DNA of 33,706 bases. Source: Clostridiales bacterium (GTDB taxonomy: Bacteria > Bacillota > Clostridia > Christensenellales > Borkfalkiaceae). The notes under the pieces are model-generated. The model saw only the letters and a list, made by a program, of their open reading frames with translations, was not told the DNA's origin and ran no database searches. The translations under genes were made by a program, and so were the position numbers. Positions 14,323 to 22,115 of this stretch are shown here, piece after piece (the first letter of the stretch is position 1; every line of letters starts with the position of its first letter). Where the stretch lies: the NCBI GenBank assembly GCA_015069565.1, contig SVIJ01000016.1, forward strand, positions 1 to 33,706, written 5' to 3'.

Positions 14323-16257
14323 ATGAAACACGGATTTGTAAAAGTCGCGGCGGTCAGCCCGAAGCTGAAGGTCGCGGACGTAAAATTGAATACGATGGCG
14401 ATTGAAGAAGAAATCGTAAAAATGGCAAGGGAAAAGGTGGAAGTTCTTGTGTTCCCCGAGCTTTGCCTTTGCGGGTATACCTGCAACGATTTGTTCTTTC
14501 AATCGGTCTTGCAAGAGCAGTGCATGAAGGCATTGCGTGAAATTACAGAGTTTACGAAAGGAATCCCCATGATGGTATTCGTGGGCTTGCCCATCGTTTA
14601 CGAAGGAAAGCTCTATAACTGCGCGGCGGCGATTTGTGACGGCGAAGTGCTTGGCGTAGTGCCTAAAAAGAACTTGCCCAACTACGGGGAATACTGCGAA
14701 ACGCGCTATTTCACGCCTGGTGTTGACGCGGAAGATCTCGATTTCTTGCTCCCCCTTTGGGAGGATAAGCACGCTACCTTTGGTTCAAAGCTTATTTTCC
14801 GCGTGGGCGCAAACGAGAATGTGAAGATCGGTTGCGAAATTTGCGAAGACCTTTGGGTGGCAAATCCCCCTGGGAACTATTTAGCGGCGGCAGGGGCGAC
14901 GATTATTGTCAACCTGTCTGCTTCCAGTGAAATGGTGGGGAAGGCGGAGTATCGCCGCACGATCATTAAAACGCATACGGGTAAGAATATATGCGCATAT
15001 GTGTATGCGAATCCCTGCACGACGGAATCTACGACGGACGGCGTTTTTTCGGGGCATAATATCATTGCTGAATACGGTACGATTTTGGCGGAAAACAAAC
15101 CCTTTGAAGGGGGGAGTTCTATTGCGGAAATCGACGTGGAATTCCTTGCGAATGAACGGAAAAAGCGCAATAAGCGAAACAACGAGCGTTCTACGAAATT
15201 CAATGAAATCGACACGATCGACTTCTTGAACGATAGCGAGCTTTCTTTGCGAAAGGTAAGCCGCACGCCGTTCATTCCAGAGCCGCAGCAAAACGACGAA
15301 ACTTGCGAAATGGTGCTCTCGATCCAAGCGCACGCGCTTGCAACGCGTATGCAACACGTAGGCGCGAAAACGGCGGTAATCGGGGTATCGGGCGGTTTGG
15401 ATTCGACGCTTGCCTTGCTTGCCGTAATGCGCGCGTTTGACGTGATGGGTAAAGATCGTAAGGACATCGTTGCGATTACGATGCCTGGATTTGGTACGAC
15501 GGGAAAAACCTATCAAAATGCTTTGAAGCTCATCGAGCTTTCGGGCGCAACCTTGCGCGAAATTTCTATTGCGGACAGCGTAATGCAGCATTTCAAGGAC
15601 ATCGGTCACGATCCTGCTGTTGCGGATACAACTTATGAAAACGCACAGGCGCGTATGCGCACGATGATTTTGATGGACGTAGCCAACCAAACGGGCGGTT
15701 TGGTAATCGGTACGGGGGATTTGAGCGAGCTTGCGCTCGGTTGGTGTACTTATAGCGGTGATCACATTTCTATGTATTCCGTCAACTGTTCCGTGCCAAA
15801 AACGCTTGTAAAGCACTTGGTTGCCTTCGTTGCGAATAAGTCGGAAAACGAGATGAAAAAAGTGCTTTTGTCGGTAGCAGGTACGGATATATCGCCCGAA
15901 TTGCTCCCGCCCAATCAACAGGGTGAGATTGCGCAAAAGACGGAAGATTTGGTCGGCCCGTACGAGCTGCATGATTTTTATTTGTATCATATCGTCAGAA
16001 GAGCTTGTTCGCCTGCGTCGGTATTTGCGCTTGCAAAGTATGCTTTTGCGGGTAAATACGACGATGCAACCCTTTTGAAATGGTTGCGCAATTTCTATAA
16101 GCGCTTCTTTGCGCAGCAGTTCAAACGCTCCTGTATGCCCGACGGTGTGAAGGTGGGGTCTGTGACGCTTTCCCCGAGAACGGACTGGCGTATGCCATCG
16201 GATGCGTCGTCGGCAGTTTGGCTTGCGGAAGTGGACGAGCTGATTGCCAAACTTTAA
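14323..16257 (+). CDS. nadE: Glutamine-dependent NAD+ synthetase NadE
   Basis: This two-domain enzyme makes NAD+ from deamido-NAD+ with ammonia channelled from glutamine. The N-terminal nitrilase-type glutaminase domain has the triad Glu46 (FPELCLCGY), Lys115 (PKKNLPNY) and nucleophile Cys174 (EICEDLW). The C-terminal synthetase has the pyrophosphate-binding SGGLDST at residues 356-362 and the GTGDLSELALGWCTY segment. At 644 residues it matches the long glutamine-dependent class rather than the short ammonia-dependent one. The ribosome site before ATG 14323 is weak. It is the last gene of the rimO-to-nadE unit. Its neighbour cinA encodes a pyridine-nucleotide-cycle domain, so two NAD-related genes flank recA. 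Confidence 0.97.
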   Translation: MKHGFVKVAAVSPKLKVADVKLNTMAIEEEIVKMAREKVEVLVFPELCLCGYTCNDLFFQSVLQEQCMKALREITEFTKGIPMMVFVGLPIVYEGKLYNCAAAICDGEVLGVVPKKNLPNYGEYCETRYFTPGVDAEDLDFLLPLWEDKHATFGSKLIFRVGANENVKIGCEICEDLWVANPPGNYLAAAGATIIVNLSASSEMVGKAEYRRTIIKTHTGKNICAYVYANPCTTESTTDGVFSGHNIIAEYGTILAENKPFEGGSSIAEIDVEFLANERKKRNKRNNERSTKFNEIDTIDFLNDSELSLRKVSRTPFIPEPQQNDETCEMVLSIQAHALATRMQHVGAKTAVIGVSGGLDSTLALLAVMRAFDVMGKDRKDIVAITMPGFGTTGKTYQNALKLIELSGATLREISIADSVMQHFKDIGHDPAVADTTYENAQARMRTMILMDVANQTGGLVIGTGDLSELALGWCTYSGDHISMYSVNCSVPKTLVKHLVAFVANKSENEMKKVLLSVAGTDISPELLPPNQQGEIAQKTEDLVGPYELHDFYLYHIVRRACSPASVFALAKYAFAGKYDDATLLKWLRNFYKRFFAQQFKRSCMPDGVKVGSVTLSPRTDWRMPSDASSAVWLAEVDELIAKL

Positions 16258-16298
16258 TAATCATTTTTCTTTTTTCTGAAAGAAAGGACGGATAAGAG

Positions 16299-16330
16299 AA
16301 AACACGTAGATTTCGGTCTGCGTGTTTTTT
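16299..16330 (+). terminator. Terminator after nadE
   Basis: AAAACACGTAGA (16299-16310) pairs with TCTGCGTGTTTT (16317-16328), with one G-T wobble, around TTTCGG; the T-run extends to 16330. It closes the rimO-to-nadE unit. Confidence 0.9.
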
Positions 16331-16362
16331 GCTTTTTTAGGAAAGTATTTTTCCCCAAACAA

Positions 16363-16391
16363 TTGACTTTTTTTATAAATTATTGTACAAT
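16363..16391 (+). promoter_or_regulatory. Sigma-A promoter for rny
   Basis: TTGACT (16363-16368) and TACAAT (16386-16391) have a 17-base spacer. Transcription would start near 16398, giving a leader of about 80 bases that contains a 7-bp hairpin (CGAATTT 16416-16422 with AAATTCG 16428-16434). Confidence 0.85.
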
Positions 16392-16479
16392 AGAGTTAAG
16401 ATAAAAGATAATAGGCGAATTTAAGCAAAATTCGGTTGCATTATATGTTTATCAATCTAATTTATACAGGAGGCTACCT

Positions 16480-18102
16480 ATGAACTATTTTTCTAGCAGC
16501 CTGTTTCTAGCAGATTCTACGCCCATCCTTCTTGGAACGATCGTTGGCGTAGTTGGCGTACTTGTTGCTGTTATCGGCGCAATACTTTGGGTTCGTAATT
16601 ACAAGAAGAAAACGGAAAAAGAAGTAGGCTCGGCGAAGCAGCAATCTGAAAAGCTCATTTCCGACGCGAAAGCGGAAGCGGACAAAATCGTTTCACGCGG
16701 TCAGGATGAAAGCAAACGCGCTTACAAAGAAGCGGTGTTGAAGGCAAAGGAACAGGAATTAGAATTACGGAACAATCTGGACAGAGAAACCAAGGAAAAA
16801 CGTGCGGAGCTTCAAAAGCTCGAACAACGTCTTACCCAAAAGGAAGATTCCTTGGATAAGAAACTGGAAGGCTTGGAAGAACAAAAGAAGAATCTTGCAA
16901 AGCAAGAAGACGAAGTTAAGGAATTGCAGGCGAAGCTTAATTCCCAGCACGATTTGATGGTGCAAGAGCTTGAAAAAGTGGCGCATCTTACTGCGGAAGA
17001 AGCAAAGAAAATCTTGATGGACGAGATTTTGGATTCTACTCGCCACGACGTTGCTATTCAGGTTAGAAACATGGAACAGCAAGCGAAGGATGAAGCGGAT
17101 ATGAACGCGAAAAAGATCATTTCTCTTGCCATCCAAAAGTGCGCGGCGGATCAAGCGTCCGAGCTTACCGTTTCCGTCGTGCCCCTTCCCAACGACGATA
17201 TGAAGGCTCGTATTATCGGTAGAGAAGGTAGAAACATTCGTGCGCTCGAAAATGCAACGGGCATCGAATTGATCATCGACGATACCCCCGAAGTGGTAAT
17301 TTTGTCGGGCTTTGATCCCGTAAGACGTGAAATTGCAAGGCTTTCGCTTGAAAAGCTGATTGCGGACGGTCGTATTCATCCTGCAAGAATCGAAGAAACG
17401 GTGGATAAGGTCACTCGCGAAATTGATTTGCAAATCAAGGAAGCAGGGGAAGCGGCTGTGTTTGAAGCGGGCGTCTTTGGCTTGCATCCTGAGCTGATTA
17501 AGCTGATCGGTCGTTTGAAGTTTAGAACGAGTTACGGTCAAAACGTCTACAAGCATTCGATGGAAGTGGCGATTTTGGCAGGTCAAATGGCAGCAGAGCT
17601 CGGCTTGGATACGAGCTTTGCAAAGCGTGCAGGTTTGCTTCACGATATCGGTAAGGCGGTCGACCAAGAACAGGAAGGCACGCATATCCAAATCGGTGCG
17701 GATCTTGCAAAGAAGTACAAGGAAAACAATAACATCGTCAATGCAATTATGGCGCACCATGGCGACGTTGAACCTAAGACGATTGAAGCGGTGCTTATTC
17801 AGGCGGCGGACGCCATTTCGGGCGCTCGTCCTGGCGCAAGACGCGAAACGGGCTCGAACTACGTAAAACGTCTTGAAAAGCTCGAAGCGATTGCTTCTGG
17901 TTTCCGTGGCGTTGAAAAGAGCTACGCAATTCAGGCGGGGCGTGAAATCCGTGTTATGGTCAAGCCCGACCAAGTGGATGATGCGCAGGCATTGTTCCTT
18001 GCGAAGGACATTGCGAAGAAGATTGAAACCGAGCTTGAATATCCCGGTCAAATCAAGGTCAACGTGATTCGTGAGTTTAGAAGCGTTGAATACGCAAAGT
18101 AA
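16480..18102 (+). CDS. rny: Ribonuclease Y
   Basis: RNase Y is the membrane-anchored endoribonuclease that starts mRNA decay in many Bacillota. The 540-residue protein has a single transmembrane helix at about residues 16-38, a long charged coiled coil (about 40-200), a KH RNA-binding domain with GREGRNIR at 247-254, and an HD phosphohydrolase domain with catalytic His388-Asp389 in LLHDIGKA. The architecture and length match the family exactly. AGGAGG (16468-16473) lies six bases before ATG 16480. It has its own promoter and terminator, and its position after the recA region is the common Bacillota arrangement, here with nadE in between. Confidence 0.98.
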   Translation: MNYFSSSLFLADSTPILLGTIVGVVGVLVAVIGAILWVRNYKKKTEKEVGSAKQQSEKLISDAKAEADKIVSRGQDESKRAYKEAVLKAKEQELELRNNLDRETKEKRAELQKLEQRLTQKEDSLDKKLEGLEEQKKNLAKQEDEVKELQAKLNSQHDLMVQELEKVAHLTAEEAKKILMDEILDSTRHDVAIQVRNMEQQAKDEADMNAKKIISLAIQKCAADQASELTVSVVPLPNDDMKARIIGREGRNIRALENATGIELIIDDTPEVVILSGFDPVRREIARLSLEKLIADGRIHPARIEETVDKVTREIDLQIKEAGEAAVFEAGVFGLHPELIKLIGRLKFRTSYGQNVYKHSMEVAILAGQMAAELGLDTSFAKRAGLLHDIGKAVDQEQEGTHIQIGADLAKKYKENNNIVNAIMAHHGDVEPKTIEAVLIQAADAISGARPGARRETGSNYVKRLEKLEAIASGFRGVEKSYAIQAGREIRVMVKPDQVDDAQALFLAKDIAKKIETELEYPGQIKVNVIREFRSVEYAK

Positions 18103-18115
18103 ACCAAAGAAAGAG

Positions 18116-18152
18116 TTCCGAAATCTTCGAAAATGAAGATTTCGGAATTTTT
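18116..18152 (+). terminator. Terminator after rny
   Basis: A perfect 13-bp stem, TTCCGAAATCTTC (18116-18128) with GAAGATTTCGGAA (18135-18147), is followed by a T-rich tail. Confidence 0.92.
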
Positions 18153-18186
18153 ATTCAAAAAAATTCAAAAAACGCCCGTATTCGGC

Positions 18187-18215
18187 TTGACTTTCTTATC
18201 TTTTTTCATTATAAT
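18187..18215 (+). promoter_or_regulatory. Promoter of the tRNA-Thr gene
   Basis: TTGACT (18187-18192) and TATAAT (18210-18215) are 17 bases apart. The predicted start near 18222 is about eleven bases before the mature tRNA 5' end, as expected for a tRNA gene. Confidence 0.9.
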
Positions 18216-18232
18216 GACATAGTAATCAACGT

Positions 18233-18308
<76 letters not shown>

Positions 18309-18347
18309 AAAGCAACCCATTCCCAAAGGGGAGTGGGTTGCTTTTTT
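18309..18347 (+). terminator. Terminator after tRNA-Thr
   Basis: AGCAACCCATTCCC (18311-18324) pairs with GGGAGTGGGTTGCT (18329-18342), with one G-T wobble, followed by six T residues. On the minus strand the stem is followed by only a short T-run, so it may also weakly end the convergent PBP transcript. Confidence 0.9.
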
Positions 18348-18378
18348 AGTGTGAATATAGGCGGATTTTAGGGTGGGA

Positions 18379-18408
18379 GCCGTTTTGCGGGAGCAAAACG
18401 CTTTTTTT
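18379..18408 (+). terminator. Second plus-strand terminator facing the PBP gene
   Basis: CGTTTTGC (18381-18388) pairs perfectly with GCAAAACG (18393-18400) around GGGA and is followed by CTTTTTTT (18401-18408). The T-run lies on the plus strand, so it would stop read-through from the tRNA into the antisense of the PBP gene, whose stop codon it touches. Confidence 0.65.
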
Positions 18409-20614
18409 ATTCGTTCCACCAAGGAGTGTTTGCAATCGGCGGTGGTTTTAGTTGCCCTGTGAAAATTGACGGCAGGATAATTTCTTTTCCTTCGTGTTCG
18501 TTGTAGTAGGGAATAATGCGGTACTCATAAACGGCATTATCGGATAGGGCTTTGTCTGTCCAAACAGAAAAAGCATTTCCGTTATAGACCGTTTGCTCTT
18601 GGCTTTTGTTGCGACGAATAATTTTATAGCGGTAATATTCGGGCGGCTTTTTTGAAAAGGAAATTGTAATTTCTCTGCCGTTAAAATCGGCGCGTGGCGC
18701 TGAAACGGTTGGCTGTGAAAAACGGGTCGAAATTTCATTCGGCGCGGACATGGTATCGAATAATTCGTTAATTTTATGATTTTTTGGCGCGAGTGAATCA
18801 GCCAAGAGTAGCTTTTGATCGTTATGATAGGAAATTGCGTCGAGTGATATATTTTTTATGCCGATAGGCCGCAAAAAATCAGGTGGCGGTGCTGAATGAT
18901 ACAACCCTTCTAAAACCCCTTTTATGGCTATGGTCGGTGCATCGCCGCCCGTTGTTGCGATGGGTGAGTTTTCTGGATTTCCCATCCAGCAACCGATTGT
19001 GTGCCGCGTTGTATAAGCCACTGAGTACGCGTCGGTGTTTCCGTTTTTTGTTCCAACCGTTCCCGTTTTTGCGGCGACGGGAAAAGGCAAATCGCGCAGT
19101 TTTTTTGCCGTTCCGCTTTTCGCCGTTGTTTTAAGGGTGTCGGTAATCAAGTAGGCGGTTTCAGGCGAAAAACAGTAAACTTGATTATTGTTTTGCGCAT
19201 AGACAGTTATGCCGTTTATAATAACTTTACGAATAAAATTACAGGGCGTATGCAGTCCGTCGTTTGCAAGTGTAGTATAGGCGGAAAGAAGGTCTAAAAA
19301 TCGGTATCCGTATTCCATGCCGCCAAGCGCAAGGGCAAGCGTTCGATCCTGTTCGGGGATAGAAAGCCCAAGCCGCTTGGCGTATTTGGCGGCTTTTTCT
19401 ACGCCGAGCGTGTTCAAGGTTTTGACGGCAGGTACGTTAAGACTGCTTGCGATTGCTTCACGCGCACTGACAAAACCACGGTATTCATGATTATAGTTTT
19501 TTGGGGAATATCCATTGAAGCTTGTCGGCTCGTCCAAAATGGGTGTAGCGGGGGAGAGAATCCCTTCGTTGAAGGCAGGCGCGTAGACGAGAAGGGGTTT
19601 TATCAATGAGCCAGGGGAACGCATTAGGTTTCCGCACGATGAAAGATAGGCAATCACGCCGTGCGTTTCGTTATCAATCACGGCTAGCGTTTGACCTGCG
19701 TTTATGCTTGCTTGATTGCTTTCTAAAAGCTTTTGTGTATCTTCGTGAAGGTGTGTAAAAAGCTGAATTTTTCCCGTTGCGTCTAAGCCTAGCTTGTCTA
19801 AGATTTTATCGAGATCTTCGACGGCTAAATGTGTGTAGGATTTGTTGGATTTTTGCGAATAAGTGGTGGGCAGGGTCGCGTTGAGTGCGGAATTATAGGT
19901 GCTTTCATCTATCTTGTTTTGCTCAAACATAAGCCTTAAAACGACGTTTCTGCGCAGCTTTGCCGATTCGGGGTGTTTGAATGGGGAGTAATTGTTTGGA
20001 GAGCGTACCAAGCCTGCTAGCATGGCGCTTTCATCGGGGGTAAGCTCGCTTGCGCTTTTTTGAAAGTAAAAATCGGCGGCGGATGCGATTCCGTAGCAGC
20101 TATGTCCAAAATAAATGGTATTTAGGTAGGTTTCTAAGATTTGTTCCTTCGAATATTTTCGTTCGAGTTGCCAAGTAAGCTTTACTTCTTTCAGCTTTCT
20201 ACGCAAGGTTTTTTCTTGGGTAAGATGGGTGTTTTTAATCAGCTGCTGTGAAATCGTGGACGCGCCTTCTTGGAAGGAGCGGCTTTTTAGATTTTTGAAA
20301 AGCGCTCGACCTATTCCTACAAAATCAAATCCGTTGTGTTGATAAAACCGCTTGTCTTCCGTGCAGACGAAGGCGTCTTTTGTGTGCGTTGGAAGCTCGT
20401 CTATGCGGACAATATCTCGTTTGTCAAAGGAAAAAGACGAGCTTAATTTCTCGTCGTTATGATCGTATAAAAGGATTTGTGTTTCGGGGAGTAGGAGCTT
20501 TTCGGCGGACAGCTTTGCTTTTGCTGTGACGGTAAAAAAGGCGAACGTAAACACGCAAACAAAGCCGATAAACCCAATCGAGAGTACGAGCAATAATTTT
20601 TTTAAGAGTTTCAT
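18407..20614 (-). CDS. Class A penicillin-binding protein (PBP1A family)
   Basis: This bifunctional enzyme polymerises glycan strands and cross-links peptides outside the membrane. ATG 20614 is preferred because the protein then begins with a typical signal anchor (MKLLKKLLLVLS, membrane segment about residues 5-30); longer reading runs through the promoter. No strong ribosome site is seen. The length is 735 residues. The glycosyltransferase domain has the catalytic Glu86 in TEDKRFYQHNGFD and the GASTISQQL motif (118-126). The transpeptidase domain has Ser336-Lys339 (SLIK), Ser391-Asn393 (SLN) and KTG at 516-518, so all active-site motifs are intact. The last roughly 95 residues look like a fibronectin type III-like domain. 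It is divergent from miaB and convergent with the tRNA. Confidence 0.95.
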   Translation of the reverse strand: MKLLKKLLLVLSIGFIGFVCVFTFAFFTVTAKAKLSAEKLLLPETQILLYDHNDEKLSSSFSFDKRDIVRIDELPTHTKDAFVCTEDKRFYQHNGFDFVGIGRALFKNLKSRSFQEGASTISQQLIKNTHLTQEKTLRRKLKEVKLTWQLERKYSKEQILETYLNTIYFGHSCYGIASAADFYFQKSASELTPDESAMLAGLVRSPNNYSPFKHPESAKLRRNVVLRLMFEQNKIDESTYNSALNATLPTTYSQKSNKSYTHLAVEDLDKILDKLGLDATGKIQLFTHLHEDTQKLLESNQASINAGQTLAVIDNETHGVIAYLSSCGNLMRSPGSLIKPLLVYAPAFNEGILSPATPILDEPTSFNGYSPKNYNHEYRGFVSAREAIASSLNVPAVKTLNTLGVEKAAKYAKRLGLSIPEQDRTLALALGGMEYGYRFLDLLSAYTTLANDGLHTPCNFIRKVIINGITVYAQNNNQVYCFSPETAYLITDTLKTTAKSGTAKKLRDLPFPVAAKTGTVGTKNGNTDAYSVAYTTRHTIGCWMGNPENSPIATTGGDAPTIAIKGVLEGLYHSAPPPDFLRPIGIKNISLDAISYHNDQKLLLADSLAPKNHKINELFDTMSAPNEISTRFSQPTVSAPRADFNGREITISFSKKPPEYYRYKIIRRNKSQEQTVYNGNAFSVWTDKALSDNAVYEYRIIPYYNEHEGKEIILPSIFTGQLKPPPIANTPWWNE

Positions 20615-20673
20615 TGTGGATAGTATTTGTTTTTTTCTATTTTTTATGAAGAAAAATCCGCAAAAAATGCGTG

Positions 20674-20693
20674 AAAGACTTGATAAAGTCTTT
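20674..20693. promoter_or_regulatory. Palindrome between the divergent PBP and miaB promoters
   Basis: AAAGACTT (20674-20681) and AAGTCTTT (20686-20693) form a perfect 8-bp inverted repeat around GATA. It overlaps the -35 box of the miaB promoter and lies just downstream of the -10 of the PBP promoter. It could be an operator for both, or simply a leader hairpin of the PBP mRNA. Confidence 0.45.
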
Positions 20694-20708
20694 GAAAAAT
20701 AGTATAAT
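20680..20708 (+). promoter_or_regulatory. Sigma-A promoter for miaB operon
   Basis: TTGATA (20680-20685) and TATAAT (20703-20708) have a 17-base spacer. The start should be near 20715, about 60 bases before the miaB ATG. Confidence 0.85.
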
Positions 20709-20728
20709 ACAATCAAGATATTATGCAA
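20701..20728 (-). promoter_or_regulatory. Divergent promoter for the PBP gene
   Basis: Read on the minus strand, TTGCAT (20728-20723) and TATACT (20706-20701) are 16 bases apart. Its -10 overlaps the -10 of the miaB promoter on the other strand, so the two polymerases cannot bind at once. The leader to ATG 20614 would be about 80 bases. Confidence 0.6.
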
Positions 20729-20774
20729 AATCGGTAAGTATGCGCTTTTTTTGGCGTATAAGACGGTGAAAGAT

Positions 20775-22103
20775 ATGGAAAAGAAATACAAAATCATAAC
20801 CTACGGCTGCCAAATGAACCTGCACGAATCGGAAAAAATTGCAGGTATTTTGCGTGAGCTTGGGTACGTGGATACGGACAGCGTGGACGATGCCGACATC
20901 ATCGTTTTCAACACCTGCTGTATTCGTGAAAATGCTGAAAATCACGCCTTTGGCAATATCGGCGCGCTCAAACAGCTTAAAAAGAACAATCCGAATTTGA
21001 TTATCGCGGTTGGCGGTTGTATGACCCAAGAAAAGGGCAAGACGGATGTTTTGAAGGAAAAGTTCCCGTTTATTGACATTATGTTCGGGACGTTGAACTT
21101 GGAAGAATTTGGCGAGCTTGTCAAGAAAAAGCTTGCGGGCAAGAAAAAGGTGATTGCAATCCGCGAAACGGAAGGTGAAGTGGTAGAGTTCGACGGCGCA
21201 TACCGCACAAGCTATCCCAACGCTTGGGTGAATATCATGTACGGCTGCAACAATTTTTGCTCGTACTGCATCGTGCCGTACGTTCGCGGCAGGGAGCGTT
21301 CGAGAAAGCCCGAGCATATCGTCGCGGAAGTGAAGAAGCTTGTTGCGGAAGGGTACAAGGAAATTACCCTTCTGGGACAAAACGTCAATTCCTACGGTAC
21401 GGACGGGCTGGGGGTGAGCTTTGCCGAGCTTTTGGACATGGTGGCGTCGATTGAAGGGAAATTCCGCTTGCGCTTTATGACGAGCCATCCCAAGGACTTT
21501 AATGAAGACGTCGTCAAGGTAATGCAAAAGCACCGCAAGATTTTGCGGCTAGTGCACCTGCCTGTGCAGAGCGGATCGAACGATATTTTGAAGGCGATGA
21601 ACAGGCGCTATACGCGCGAAAAGTACTTGCAGGAGATTGAGATGCTCCGCAGTTATTTCCCCGAAGCGGAAGTGACGACGGACATTATCGTTGGCTTTCC
21701 TGGGGAAACGGAAGAAGATTATCTTTTGACGGAAGATTTGGTAAAAAGGGTCAATTATGCTTCGGCGTTCACGTTTATTTACTCGAAGCGGCAGGGCACA
21801 AGGGCGGCGACGATGGAAAATCAAGTACCCGAAGACGTGCAAAAGAACCGCATTATGCGGCTTGTCGAGCTCGTCAATTCGCTTACGAGAAAGAAGTCGG
21901 AAACGTACGTAGGCAGGACGGTGGAAATCCTTTGCGAAGGATACGATGAAAAGAAAAAAATGTACATGGGTCGGGACGAGTTCGGCCGTATGGGGTATTT
22001 TGAGAGCGACAAAGACGAAGTCGGCAATTTTGTTTGGCTGAAAATTACGCGCGCGAACGGCATTTCGCTGTATGGTGAAATCGTAGAAGGAACGCAAGAA
22101 TAA
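20775..22103 (+). CDS. miaB: tRNA-2-methylthio-N6-isopentenyladenosine synthase MiaB
   Basis: MiaB is a radical-SAM methylthiotransferase that turns i6A37 into ms2i6A37 in tRNAs reading codons that start with U. ATG 20775 is preferred over an upstream in-frame TTG at 20751; GGTGA at 20765-20769 is the ribosome site. The protein is 442 residues. UPF0004-domain cysteines are Cys12 (TYGCQMN), Cys48 (NTCCIRE) and Cys82. The radical-SAM cysteines are Cys158, Cys162 and Cys165 (GCNNFCSYC), followed by the MiaB signature VRGRERSR. A TRAM domain ends the protein. It heads an operon with mutS, mutL and miaA, the last of which makes its substrate. Confidence 0.97.
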   Translation: MEKKYKIITYGCQMNLHESEKIAGILRELGYVDTDSVDDADIIVFNTCCIRENAENHAFGNIGALKQLKKNNPNLIIAVGGCMTQEKGKTDVLKEKFPFIDIMFGTLNLEEFGELVKKKLAGKKKVIAIRETEGEVVEFDGAYRTSYPNAWVNIMYGCNNFCSYCIVPYVRGRERSRKPEHIVAEVKKLVAEGYKEITLLGQNVNSYGTDGLGVSFAELLDMVASIEGKFRLRFMTSHPKDFNEDVVKVMQKHRKILRLVHLPVQSGSNDILKAMNRRYTREKYLQEIEMLRSYFPEAEVTTDIIVGFPGETEEDYLLTEDLVKRVNYASAFTFIYSKRQGTRAATMENQVPEDVQKNRIMRLVELVNSLTRKKSETYVGRTVEILCEGYDEKKKMYMGRDEFGRMGYFESDKDEVGNFVWLKITRANGISLYGEIVEGTQE

Positions 22104-22115
22104 GGTGGTGAAAAC

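Noticed and set aside
13312-14772. Minus-strand frame (about 486 codons) opposite recA and the start of nadE
   Set aside because: Spans two unmistakable plus-strand genes, with no motif or start signal.
16765-18051. Minus-strand frame (about 428 codons) opposite rny
   Set aside because: Antisense shadow of the coiled-coil, KH and HD coding region.
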